DNA of 34,094 bases from an uncultured Ezakiella sp. (lineage in GTDB: Bacteria > Bacillota > Clostridia > Tissierellales > Peptoniphilaceae). A model generated the notes under the pieces. That model saw nothing but the letters and a program-made list of their open reading frames with translations. It was not told the DNA's origin and made no database searches. Shown here piece after piece: positions 16,825-24,380 of this stretch; position 1 is the stretch's first letter; every line of letters begins with the position of its first letter. The position numbers and the translations under genes are program-made. The DNA lies in NCBI GenBank assembly GCA_947293975.1, contig CAMYPV010000006.1, forward strand, positions 1 to 34,094. Reading direction: 5' to 3'.

Positions 16825-17917
16825 AAGGCCAGGAATTATATTTTTAATAGTGGTGTTCGCACTTTTAATATTAGGTATAACAATGGTTTATTCTTCGAGC
16901 TATCCTTATGCGATTAAGTTTGCGGAGAGATTTAAAAATGACCCAAATTATTTTGGCAAGAGACAGCTTATATTTTGTTTAATAGGAATTGTTGCAATGT
17001 TTCTTGCATATATCACTCCAATCAAAGTATACAAAAAAATGGGATGGGCAACGTATTTTGGCTCTGTAGCTCTATGCGTACTTGCATTTACATTATTTAA
17101 GTCAAAAAGTATTAATGAGGTTAACAGATGGATAAGTGTTGGGGGATTTACAATTCAACCGAGTGACTTCTTAAAACTTGGCGTTGCATTGTATTTGCCA
17201 GCAATACTTTGCAGAAAGAAAATGCCATATAGACCTGTAATAGTTGCGGGGCTGTTGGGATTGTCGGCATTTGTAGTTTATAAGCAACAAGACTTAGGTA
17301 CGGTTATTGTTATAGCTGGCGTTATTATGATTTTATACTTTTTAACGCACATGAGTTTTTCAGAAGCAATTTTGTACTTTGTAGGTGGATCTGTGTTCTT
17401 GTATATGTCAATTGCAGGCACAGAATATAGAAAAAATAGATGGTATGCGTTTTTAGATCCATTTTCTGATAAGTTAAACACAGGTTGGCATGCTATACAA
17501 AGTATGTATGCGGTTGCAAATGGTGGCTTTGGCGGCGTAGGAATAGGCGCGTCAATTCAAAAACATGGATATGTATATGCAGCTTATTCGGATTATATTT
17601 TTAGCATATTATCAGAAGAGTTAGGAATGTTTGGAGGAATGATGGTAATTATTGCGATACTATTTATTGCAATAACACCACTACGATTTGCAGGAAAATT
17701 AGACGACGAGTATTCAAGATTAGTTTTAATTGCATTCTCGTTATTTGTAATCATACAAAGCTTTATTCACATTGCGGTTGTTTTAAATGCGATACCAGCA
17801 AAGGGAATTACATTACCGTTTATTAGCTATGGAGGCTCATCGATTTTAACGTATTGCACATTTGTTGGAGTTGCGTTTAATATAATGAGAAAAGGAAAAT
17901 TAAAGGAGCAAAAATAA
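16814..17917 (+). CDS. ftsW: FtsW/SpoVE-type peptidoglycan glycosyltransferase
   Basis: SEDS-family lipid II polymerase of the division septum, with about ten membrane helices in 367 residues. Family landmarks are VNRWISVGGFTIQPSDFLK, QQDLGTVIV, AVANGGFGGVGIGASIQK, SDYIFSILSEELG and LPFISYGGSS. ATG 16814 is chosen because GGGAG at 16802-16806 lies seven bases upstream; the adjacent TTG at 16811 is a possible but poorer start. The gene overlaps murD and shares one base with murG. Its place beside the division PBP, murD and murG favours FtsW over RodA. SpoVE would be the sporulation homologue, but no sporulation genes are nearby. Confidence 0.94.
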   Translation: MKNKRPGIIFLIVVFALLILGITMVYSSSYPYAIKFAERFKNDPNYFGKRQLIFCLIGIVAMFLAYITPIKVYKKMGWATYFGSVALCVLAFTLFKSKSINEVNRWISVGGFTIQPSDFLKLGVALYLPAILCRKKMPYRPVIVAGLLGLSAFVVYKQQDLGTVIVIAGVIMILYFLTHMSFSEAILYFVGGSVFLYMSIAGTEYRKNRWYAFLDPFSDKLNTGWHAIQSMYAVANGGFGGVGIGASIQKHGYVYAAYSDYIFSILSEELGMFGGMMVIIAILFIAITPLRFAGKLDDEYSRLVLIAFSLFVIIQSFIHIAVVLNAIPAKGITLPFISYGGSSILTYCTFVGVAFNIMRKGKLKEQK

Positions 17918-18972
17918 TGAATATATTTTTGACAGGTGGCGGTACGGCTGGTCATATTTATCCGGCGCTTGCCATCGGAAAAGAATTAGCAAAAAATATT
18001 GATGCAAAATTTTATTATGTCGGAGTGCCAGGGCTTCTTGAAGAAAAAATTGCAAAGCGTGAAGGCTATGAATTTTTGGGTATTGATTCTAAACCGCTTT
18101 ATTTAAAGCCAAGCATTAAGGCGATTAAAAGTGTAAAAGCATTTTTTAAAGGCGTTAGATTATCCAAAAAATATATTGATGAATATAAACCAGCCGCTGT
18201 AATTGCAACGGGTGGATTTGTATCGGGGCCGATTGGCTATGCAGCTCACTTAAAAAAGGTTCCTTTATTTATACACGAATCAAATGCTCACTATGGTATA
18301 ACAACAAGATTTCTGGACAGATATTCAAATATTACTTTTTATCCTTTTAAGGATGATATTAATAATTTCAAGAAAAAATCAAATAAAGTTTATGGTGGCA
18401 TACCTATTAGAGAGGACTTTCAAATAATAACTAATGAACCAGAAAATATGGTGTTATCATTTGGTGGAAGCGGTGGACAAAAATCGATCAACGAAGCAGT
18501 TGCAGAAATTTTTAATACACATAAGGAATTGCCATTTAAATGGGTGCATATAACTGGAATAAATTGGGAGAATGAATTTAAAGAAGCTGTCAAAGAAATT
18601 CCAAAATATGCAGAGGTCTACACTTATAATCATGATTTATTTCAAATTATGAGTAGAGCGAAAGTCGTGGTTGCTGGTTGTGGGGCGCAAGGCCTTACAG
18701 AAATTGCAGCCATGAGAAAGCCTGCGATTTTAATTCCAAAGGCTTATGTAAAAGAAAATCATCAATACTATAATGCGCTCAAATACAAAGAAAAAGACGC
18801 TGCCGAAATGATTACAGAGGATGAGCTTAATGGCAAAAAACTTTTGGAAATGGTAGAGAGCATTATAAATGACGAAAATAAAATAAGAATTATGAGCAAT
18901 AATGTGGAGAGTTTTTACGAACCTGACTCTACAAAGATAATTGCTAAGAACATTTTGGAGGCAATAAAATAA
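17917..18972 (+). CDS. murG: UDP-GlcNAc:lipid I N-acetylglucosaminyltransferase MurG
   Basis: Peripheral membrane GT-B glycosyltransferase that converts lipid I to lipid II. The N-terminal GGGTAGHIYPALAI loop, ATGGFVSGPIGYAA, the HESNAH segment, LSFGGSGGQKSINEA and IPKAYVKENHQYYNA identify it, and 351 residues is normal. Some conserved positions differ from the usual form: HEQN is HESN, and the donor-site stretch usually read SRAGAST reads AGCGAQG here, losing the Arg and Thr found in most relatives. It starts in a TAATG overlap with ftsW with AAGGAGC upstream. Identity is secure from motifs and context; the meaning of the substitutions is unknown. Confidence 0.93.
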   Translation: MNIFLTGGGTAGHIYPALAIGKELAKNIDAKFYYVGVPGLLEEKIAKREGYEFLGIDSKPLYLKPSIKAIKSVKAFFKGVRLSKKYIDEYKPAAVIATGGFVSGPIGYAAHLKKVPLFIHESNAHYGITTRFLDRYSNITFYPFKDDINNFKKKSNKVYGGIPIREDFQIITNEPENMVLSFGGSGGQKSINEAVAEIFNTHKELPFKWVHITGINWENEFKEAVKEIPKYAEVYTYNHDLFQIMSRAKVVVAGCGAQGLTEIAAMRKPAILIPKAYVKENHQYYNALKYKEKDAAEMITEDELNGKKLLEMVESIINDENKIRIMSNNVESFYEPDSTKIIAKNILEAIK

Positions 18973-19728
18973 ATGAAAAAGATGTCTAGAAAGGAAAAAA
19001 GACGCTTGGAGCGATTGCGAAGAGCAGGAATTTTATTTGCAATTATTTCAGTTAGTGCTGTTTTATTTGTTTTATTTAATACCAGTTTTTTTAAGCTAGA
19101 TGTCATTGGAGTATCAGGTTGCGAAAAGACAAGCGAGCAAGATATTGTAAACGCAAGTGGATTTGTATATGGCGAAAATGTTTTGAAAGCTAATGTTAAA
19201 AAGGCTGAGCAAAATATAAAAAATCTTCCATATATCAAGGATGTAGAAATTTCTCGTGAATCTAAAAATAAAATCGCTATAAAAGTTGTTGAACGTGAAG
19301 AGGATTTTAGTTATTATTCGGGTGGAAAAATTTTTGTTTGTGACAGCGAAGGCAGAGTCTTAAAACAAGTTGAGGCGACTGATGTGTTGCCACTTGTAAA
19401 GGGCAGTGAAATTGCAGACATAAAGCCTGGAGACAATATTTTTAAAAATGAAGATCTAGCTGCATTAAAAAGTATTTTAGAAACGGCAAGAGAAGTTGGG
19501 GAGCTTGATAAGTACAAGGAAATTAGATTTCAAAAAAACAATGAGTTTGGAATGCTTAGAGAAGGCAATGTAAAAATTGATTTTGGTAGGGCTGAAAATA
19601 TTAAATATAAATTTAACTTTATAGTAAATGCGATCTCGAATTTAAAGGAAAATAATCAAGAGGCAGAACTTATCAAACTAAATATGGATCCGGCTGTAAT
19701 TGTTCCAAAAGCAGGTGATAAAGAATGA
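18973..19728 (+). CDS. ftsQ: FtsQ/DivIB-type cell division protein
   Basis: Bitopic division protein of 251 residues: a very basic cytoplasmic tail (MKKMSRKEKRRLERLRRAG), one membrane helix (about 20-38), then a POTRA domain beginning at FFKLDVIGVSGCEKTSEQDI and including NLPYIKDVEISRE, followed by the FtsQ domain with KIFVCDSEGRVL. It forms the FtsQ-FtsL-FtsB/DivIC complex that licenses septal synthesis. A TTGGAGG site lies about 11 bases upstream. Its last codons overlap the next gene as ATGA. In Bacillus the equivalent gene (divIB) has the same following neighbours. Confidence 0.9.
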   Translation: MKKMSRKEKRRLERLRRAGILFAIISVSAVLFVLFNTSFFKLDVIGVSGCEKTSEQDIVNASGFVYGENVLKANVKKAEQNIKNLPYIKDVEISRESKNKIAIKVVEREEDFSYYSGGKIFVCDSEGRVLKQVEATDVLPLVKGSEIADIKPGDNIFKNEDLAALKSILETAREVGELDKYKEIRFQKNNEFGMLREGNVKIDFGRAENIKYKFNFIVNAISNLKENNQEAELIKLNMDPAVIVPKAGDKE

Positions 19729-20444
19729 GTAAAAAATTTTCTATATCACTGTTGATAGTTTCGATTCTTCTTGGAATTGTAATCGGGCTTCAAGTAAGAA
19801 CTATTAAAAAGAATTTATCGGTTGAAACGTCTGAGGGCGTTTTAAGATCAAAAGAACTTGCCATTGAACTTAAAAAGGTTCGAGAAGAAAGAGATAATCA
19901 AAGAGCTGAGATTGAAAAACTAAACAATTTAATAATGGATTATGAGAGCAGATATAAAAATAGAGACGATAAGACAAAAATTTTGTATGATGAAATTGAA
20001 AAGTTTAAAAAACTTGCTGGGCTTACAGATGTTTCTGGCAAAGGTATAATTTTAACTATTAACGATGTTAGCGAAATAAATGCAAAGCTATCTTCAATAT
20101 TAGATAATCCAGAAATAATATTAAGAATTATTTCAGTTTTAAATTCATCAGGTGCTGAAGCGATATCAATAAATGGGCAAAGGGTAAGCGCCTACACAGA
20201 AGTAGAAAAAGCAGGACATTTTTTACAAGTAAATGGCGTTAACATATCAAGTCCAATTATAATAAAGGCAATAGGCGATAAAGATACAGTAATCCCTGCA
20301 CTAAATATTAAAACAGGCGTCATAGATATACTTAGAAATTATAAATTTGATGTTGTAGTTTCTGAAGATGATAATGTTATTGTAGAAAAAATTAATCTAC
20401 CAAAAGATTTTAAGTATGCAGAGAGCATAAAATATGAAAAATAA
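19725..20444 (+). CDS. DUF881 family protein (YlxW/YlxX-like), first copy
   Basis: A 239-residue membrane-anchored protein: an N-terminal helix (residues about 5-23), a coiled-coil stretch (about 40-90), and a DUF881 domain with GKGIILTINDVSEIN, NSSGAEAISINGQRVSA and SPIIIKAIGD. In Bacillus two paralogues, ylxW and ylxX, occupy exactly this position after divIB and before sbp, and their precise role is not established. It overlaps both neighbours, so it is expressed with the division genes. It resembles the next gene over its whole length, which indicates an ancient tandem duplication. Confidence 0.88.
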   Translation: MSKKFSISLLIVSILLGIVIGLQVRTIKKNLSVETSEGVLRSKELAIELKKVREERDNQRAEIEKLNNLIMDYESRYKNRDDKTKILYDEIEKFKKLAGLTDVSGKGIILTINDVSEINAKLSSILDNPEIILRIISVLNSSGAEAISINGQRVSAYTEVEKAGHFLQVNGVNISSPIIIKAIGDKDTVIPALNIKTGVIDILRNYKFDVVVSEDDNVIVEKINLPKDFKYAESIKYEK

Positions 20445-21099
20445 AACTATAATTGCTATTATCGCATTGATAACAGGTGTCTTAACCGGTATAGTCATAA
20501 AATCCAAGATAGATTACAAAGAGCCAAATAGCGTTTATCAGGTTGAAAATATCAGCGACGAATTAAAAATGTTGGAGGCGCAAGTAAAAGTAAATGATGA
20601 AATATTGTCAGACTTAAAAAATAAATTAGAAAATTTAAAATTATTTTCAGATGAACAGGAATATCAAGAGCATCTAAAACTAGAATTAAATAAATATAAA
20701 AAATTATCGTGCAGCACAGACGTAAAAGGTGAAGGTATAGAAATTAAATTATCCGATAGCAAAGATGTGATGCTTATGAACACGAACTTTGGAATTGTAC
20801 ATGATATTGATATAATAAATATTTTAAACGATTTAAAAACAAGTGGCGCCGAGGCAATTTCTATCAACGATATTAGAATTGTAGAAAATTCTGATGTACA
20901 GTGTGGCGGTCCAGTTGTAAGAATTAATGGAATACCAAAAGCCGTTCCATTTGTAATAAAAGCAATTGGTGACAAGGAAAAATTATACGCTGGGCTTTAT
21001 GATACAAGTGGTTATTTGAAAATACTTGAAGACGTTTATAAGGTAGATATAGAAATTATAAAAAGAGACAGAATTTTTATTCCAAAGAGGGTGATGTGA
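20434..21099 (+). CDS. DUF881 family protein (YlxW/YlxX-like), second copy
   Basis: A 221-residue paralogue of the previous gene with the same order: membrane helix (about 4-22), coiled coil (about 40-75), and a DUF881 domain with GEGIEIKLSDSKD, TSGAEAISINDIRIV and PFVIKAIGDKE. The two share the GAEAISIN core but diverge strongly elsewhere, so each probably has its own role. The start overlaps the first copy by 11 bases, and the TGA is shared with the sbp start. Division-linked function is inferred from conserved gene order only. Confidence 0.88.
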   Translation: MKNKTIIAIIALITGVLTGIVIKSKIDYKEPNSVYQVENISDELKMLEAQVKVNDEILSDLKNKLENLKLFSDEQEYQEHLKLELNKYKKLSCSTDVKGEGIEIKLSDSKDVMLMNTNFGIVHDIDIINILNDLKTSGAEAISINDIRIVENSDVQCGGPVVRINGIPKAVPFVIKAIGDKEKLYAGLYDTSGYLKILEDVYKVDIEIIKRDRIFIPKRVM

Positions 21100-21437
21100 T
21101 GTTAATTGTAATTGTAGGATTAATAATGGGTATAATTATAGGGGTGTTATTACCATACACATACAATACAGTGTACTCATTATATGTATCGGTAATTATA
21201 CTTGCATCAATGGATTCAGTTTTTGGCGGAATAAATTCAAGCTTACAAAAGAAATTCGATTATAGAATATTTTTGTCAGGTTTGATCGGAAATACAATTA
21301 TCGCTGTTGTGCTGACATACTTTGGTGAAAGGGTAGGAATACCTATGTTTTATGCAACAATTGTGGTTTTTGGTGGAAGGATTTTTAATAATTTTGCAGA
21401 GATAAGAAGAATTTTAATTAAAAATAGCATTAATTAG
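21099..21437 (+). CDS. sbp: Small basic protein family (DUF1290, Sbp)
   Basis: A 112-residue membrane protein with about four hydrophobic stretches. The N-terminus (LPYTYNTVYSLYVSVIILASM) and the later SVFGGINSSLQKKFDYRIF and GGRIFNNFAEIRRILI are typical of the Sbp family found upstream of ftsA/ftsZ in Firmicutes. AGAGGGTGAT just upstream and the TGATG overlap with the preceding gene support ATG 21099. The function is not established. In Bacillus the next gene would be ftsA; here it is ftsZ. Confidence 0.88.
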   Translation: MLIVIVGLIMGIIIGVLLPYTYNTVYSLYVSVIILASMDSVFGGINSSLQKKFDYRIFLSGLIGNTIIAVVLTYFGERVGIPMFYATIVVFGGRIFNNFAEIRRILIKNSIN

Positions 21438-21444
21438 AGTTTTG

Positions 21445-21453
21445 TGATATAAT
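21445..21453 (+). promoter_or_regulatory. Extended -10 promoter for ftsZ
   Basis: TGATATAAT is a perfect extended -10 (TATAAT at 21448-21453), eight bases after the sbp stop. The -35 region is poor (TAGCAT at 21425-21430), which such promoters tolerate. It would let ftsZ be expressed above the level of the upstream cluster. Confidence 0.7.
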
Positions 21454-21483
21454 ATATTATAAGAAATTTATAGGGGGAAAGTT

Positions 21484-22536
21484 ATGATCGATTTTGAAAT
21501 GGACGTTGATAAGTTTGCTAAGATCAAAGTAATTGGTGTTGGCGGAGGCGGAAACAACGCCGTAAACAGAATGATTGAATGCGGAGTAAAGGGCGTCGAA
21601 TTCATCGCGCTTAACACTGATCGTCAAGCACTTCAATCAAGCAAGGCTGAAACAAGAGTTCAGTTAGGAGAAAAGATTACCAAAGGTTTAGGTGCTGGTG
21701 CAAATCCAAGCATTGGTGCTCAAGCTGCAATGGAAAACAAGGATGATGTTATCGCTCAACTTAGTGGAGCAGATATGGTTTTCATTGCAAGTGGTATGGG
21801 CGGTGGCACAGGAACAGGTGCGGCTCCAGTTGTTGCTGAGCTTGCAAAAGATATGGGCATTTTAACAGTTGGTGTTGTTACAAAACCATTTACTTTTGAA
21901 GGCAGACAACGTATGAAGAATGCTGAAAATGGTATTGCTGAATTAAAAATGAAAGTTGATACACTTGTTATCATTCCAAACGATAAATTGCTTCAAATTG
22001 CTGAAAAGAAAACAACAATGAAAGAAGCATTCATGATGGCAGATGATATTTTAAGACAAGGTATTCAAGGTATTTCTGATTTGATTTCTGTACCGAACTT
22101 AATCAACCTAGACTTTGCAGACGTTAAGACAATTATGCAAGATCAAGGAATTGCACACATGGGTATTGGATATGCGCAAGGAGATAATCGTGCAACTGAA
22201 GCTGCAAAACTTGCAATTGAATCACCATTACTTGAAACTTCAATCGAAGGTGCTAAGTCCGTATTGATTAATATTACTGGTTCTGAAGATCTAGGAATGC
22301 TTGAATTAAATGAAGCATCAGATTTCATTAGACAATCAGTAGACCCTGATGCAAATATTATCTTTGGTGCTGGCATTGATGAATCATTAGGTGATTCAAT
22401 CAAGATAACGGTTATTGCAACTGAATTTGATGGAAAACCTGCGTCAGAAACCGAAGAAAAAGCAGAAGAAGAGAAGGCTGAAGAAGAGAAAAAAGATCCG
22501 TGGAAATTAGATATTCCACCATTTTTGAGAGGATAG
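21484..22536 (+). CDS. ftsZ: Cell division protein FtsZ
   Basis: Tubulin-like GTPase that assembles the Z-ring. Visible parts are the GTP loop GVGGGGNNAVNRM, the tubulin signature GGGTGTGAAP, and the synergy loop with NLDFADVKTIM that activates GTP hydrolysis in the neighbouring subunit. A short, highly charged C-terminal linker holds a tandem EEKAEEE repeat. The conserved C-terminal peptide LDIPPFLRG binds membrane tethers such as SepF or FtsA. AGGGGG lies upstream of ATG 21484. The 350-residue length is slightly short because of the brief linker. It has its own promoter and terminator within the cluster. Confidence 0.97.
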   Translation: MIDFEMDVDKFAKIKVIGVGGGGNNAVNRMIECGVKGVEFIALNTDRQALQSSKAETRVQLGEKITKGLGAGANPSIGAQAAMENKDDVIAQLSGADMVFIASGMGGGTGTGAAPVVAELAKDMGILTVGVVTKPFTFEGRQRMKNAENGIAELKMKVDTLVIIPNDKLLQIAEKKTTMKEAFMMADDILRQGIQGISDLISVPNLINLDFADVKTIMQDQGIAHMGIGYAQGDNRATEAAKLAIESPLLETSIEGAKSVLINITGSEDLGMLELNEASDFIRQSVDPDANIIFGAGIDESLGDSIKITVIATEFDGKPASETEEKAEEEKAEEEKKDPWKLDIPPFLRG

Positions 22537-22563
22537 GCGCTTGATTTTCAAGCGTCTTTTTTA
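22535..22563 (+). terminator. Intrinsic terminator after ftsZ
   Basis: A 9-bp stem AGGCGCTTG/CAAGCGTCT with one G-T wobble (22535-22543, 22549-22557) and an ATTTT loop runs into a T tract. It overlaps the ftsZ stop and lies only 15 bases before nrdR. Confidence 0.85.
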
Positions 22564-22577
22564 TATAGGAGGTTCGT

Positions 22578-23036
22578 ATGTATTGTCCAAAATGTGGCTA
22601 TCATGATTCAAAGGTTGTTGATAGTAGACAAACTGAGGATCACAAAACAATTAGAAGAAGACGTGAGTGCTTATCTTGTAAGTTTAGATTTACTACTTAC
22701 GAAAGATACGAGATGGCTCCTCTTCTTGTACTAAAAAAAGATGGCTCTACTCAAGAGTTTGATCGTGAAAAAATTCTAAGAGGTATTATTAGAGCTGCTG
22801 AAAAGAGACCAGTTACATCTGAAACAATGAATAAAATGGTTGATGACATTGAAAGAGAATGTCAAAATGAAATGGTTAAACAAATTCCAACAACAGAAAT
22901 TGGTGAAAAAGTTATGGAAAAATTAAAAGATGTTGATGAAATAAGTTATGTTAGATTTGCAAGTGTTTACCGTTCGTTTAAAGATTCAAAGACGTTTATG
23001 GATGAGTTAAAGAAGGTTATAGGGGAAAAAGAATAA
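22578..23036 (+). CDS. nrdR: Transcriptional repressor NrdR
   Basis: Zinc-ribbon and ATP-cone regulator of ribonucleotide reductase genes. The N-terminal zinc ribbon uses CPKC and CLSC with the basic RRRRE between them, and the ATP-cone follows from about residue 49 (LVLKKDGSTQEFDREKI) to the end. The 152-residue length is standard. TAGGAGG lies immediately upstream. There is no room for a promoter between the ftsZ terminator and this gene, so it is probably transcribed by readthrough or from a site inside ftsZ. NrdR often follows ftsZ or sporulation sigma genes in Clostridia. Confidence 0.96.
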   Translation: MYCPKCGYHDSKVVDSRQTEDHKTIRRRRECLSCKFRFTTYERYEMAPLLVLKKDGSTQEFDREKILRGIIRAAEKRPVTSETMNKMVDDIERECQNEMVKQIPTTEIGEKVMEKLKDVDEISYVRFASVYRSFKDSKTFMDELKKVIGEKE

Positions 23037-23038
23037 AG

Positions 23039-23851
23039 ATGGCTATAAAATTAATGGCATTTGATATGGATGGCACACTGCTTGATAAAAATAATGACAT
23101 TACAGAAAATACATTAAAAGCGCTCAATCTAGCAGAAGAAAAAGGAATAAATTTGGCGCTAATTACAGGGCGCGTATATATTAGTCCGAAAAAATACAAA
23201 GAAGTCAGCAATTTGAATTGCTCTGTGGCAAGTACAAATGGTGGCTGTATTTTTGATGAAAATGGCAACAAAATATATAATGCACCACTTGATAAAAATC
23301 AGTTGAACCTTTCGATTGATCTTTTAAGAGAAACCGGTATGTATTTTCACCTATATCCAATTGATGGACTTATAACTCCATACAAGGATAATCCGAGCGC
23401 CACAAATAGAAATAGAATGCCAAAAGGTTTTGATGATTTGTTAAAAGTTCGAATAATGGATTTTGATGAAATGAAAAATCTTGACGAAGAAATCTATAAG
23501 ATAATTATAATAGATAATGACAATGAAAAACGTTTGCAATTTAGAAAAAAATTAGACGAGCATGGAATTTATAACAGCTCATCTTGGATTAATAATATAG
23601 AAATAACATCAAAATACGCTACAAAAGAAATTGCAATTAAAAAATTGGCTGAACATTATGGCGTTGACTTAAAAGATGTGGCTGCTTTTGGTGATAATGA
23701 GAATGATATACCGATGTTAAATGCTGTTGGTCATGGATTCTTGATGGGAAATTCTCCAGAGAGTATAAGACAAATGACGAATGCAAAGATTATTGGAAAT
23801 CATGATGAAGAGGGAGTTTATAATCAATTAAAGGAGATTCTGGGATGTTAA
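23039..23851 (+). CDS. HAD-superfamily hydrolase, Cof-type (subfamily IIB)
   Basis: Cytosolic phosphatase of the Cof/YidA group. The four HAD motifs are visible: I, DMDGTLLD; II, LITGR; III, a Lys in the KYATKEIAIKKL segment; and IV, GDNENDIPML, followed by the typical LMGNSPESIR end. The C2 cap lies between motifs II and III. Substrates of this group are usually sugar phosphates, flavin or pyridoxal phosphates, and cannot be told from sequence. The ATG is two bases after the nrdR stop and lacks a good ribosome binding site (AGGGG is 15 bases away), so translation is probably coupled. It overlaps trmL by seven bases. Confidence 0.9.
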   Translation: MAIKLMAFDMDGTLLDKNNDITENTLKALNLAEEKGINLALITGRVYISPKKYKEVSNLNCSVASTNGGCIFDENGNKIYNAPLDKNQLNLSIDLLRETGMYFHLYPIDGLITPYKDNPSATNRNRMPKGFDDLLKVRIMDFDEMKNLDEEIYKIIIIDNDNEKRLQFRKKLDEHGIYNSSSWINNIEITSKYATKEIAIKKLAEHYGVDLKDVAAFGDNENDIPMLNAVGHGFLMGNSPESIRQMTNAKIIGNHDEEGVYNQLKEILGC

Positions 23852-24312
23852 ATATTGTTCTTCACGAGCCAGAAATTCCACACAACACTGGTGCAATTGC
23901 CAGAAGTTGTGCGCTTACAAATACGAGGCTGCACTTAATTGAGCCGTTAGGATTTGAATTATCTGATAAGTATTTAAAAAGGACTGGTCTTGACTATTGG
24001 CCACTTGTTGACCTGACAATCTATAAAAATTTTGAAGATTTTATTTCAAAGAATATGAATGCTAATTTATATTTTGCAACAACAAAAGCAAAAAAATATT
24101 ATCATGAAATTAACTATAAAGATGAAGACTTTATTGTCTTAGGAAAAGAAACAAAAGGTTTGCCAGAAGAAATTTTAGATGCTTATAGGGAGAATTTAAT
24201 TAAAATTCCTATGATTCCTGAGATAAAAAGGAGCTTAAATTTGGCTAACTCTGCAAATATTATTTTATTTGAGTCTTTAAGGCAGATAGATTTTCCTTTT
24301 TTAAAAAGATAA
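23845..24312 (+). CDS. trmL: tRNA (cytidine/uridine-34-2'-O)-methyltransferase TrmL
   Basis: SPOUT-class enzyme that 2'-O-methylates the wobble base of tRNA-Leu isoacceptors using S-adenosylmethionine. The short 155-residue chain has only the SPOUT domain, as in TrmL/CspR. Motifs are EPEIPHNTGAIARSC at the N-terminus, VLGKETKGLPEE in the middle, and KRSLNLANSANI, which forms the knot that binds the cofactor. AAGGAG about eight bases upstream supports ATG 23845. No clear terminator follows before the next promoter. Confidence 0.93.
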   Translation: MLNIVLHEPEIPHNTGAIARSCALTNTRLHLIEPLGFELSDKYLKRTGLDYWPLVDLTIYKNFEDFISKNMNANLYFATTKAKKYYHEINYKDEDFIVLGKETKGLPEEILDAYRENLIKIPMIPEIKRSLNLANSANIILFESLRQIDFPFLKR

Positions 24313-24318
24313 TAATGC

Positions 24319-24347
24319 TTTACAATTTTTAAAATAAGTTATACAAT
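24319..24347 (+). promoter_or_regulatory. Putative promoter for the Na/Pi symporter gene
   Basis: TTTACA (24319-24324) and TACAAT (24342-24347) have a 17-bp spacer, 33 bases before the gene start. It is the only good candidate in this 68-bp gap. Confidence 0.65.
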
Positions 24348-24380
24348 AGAATAAAGAATAAAAATTTTAAGGAGTATGAA

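Noticed and set aside
22440..22500. Repeated GAAGAAGAGAA-type bases near the end of ftsZ as a DNA repeat element
   Set aside because: They encode the charged FtsZ linker (tandem EEKAEEE) and are explained by protein sequence.
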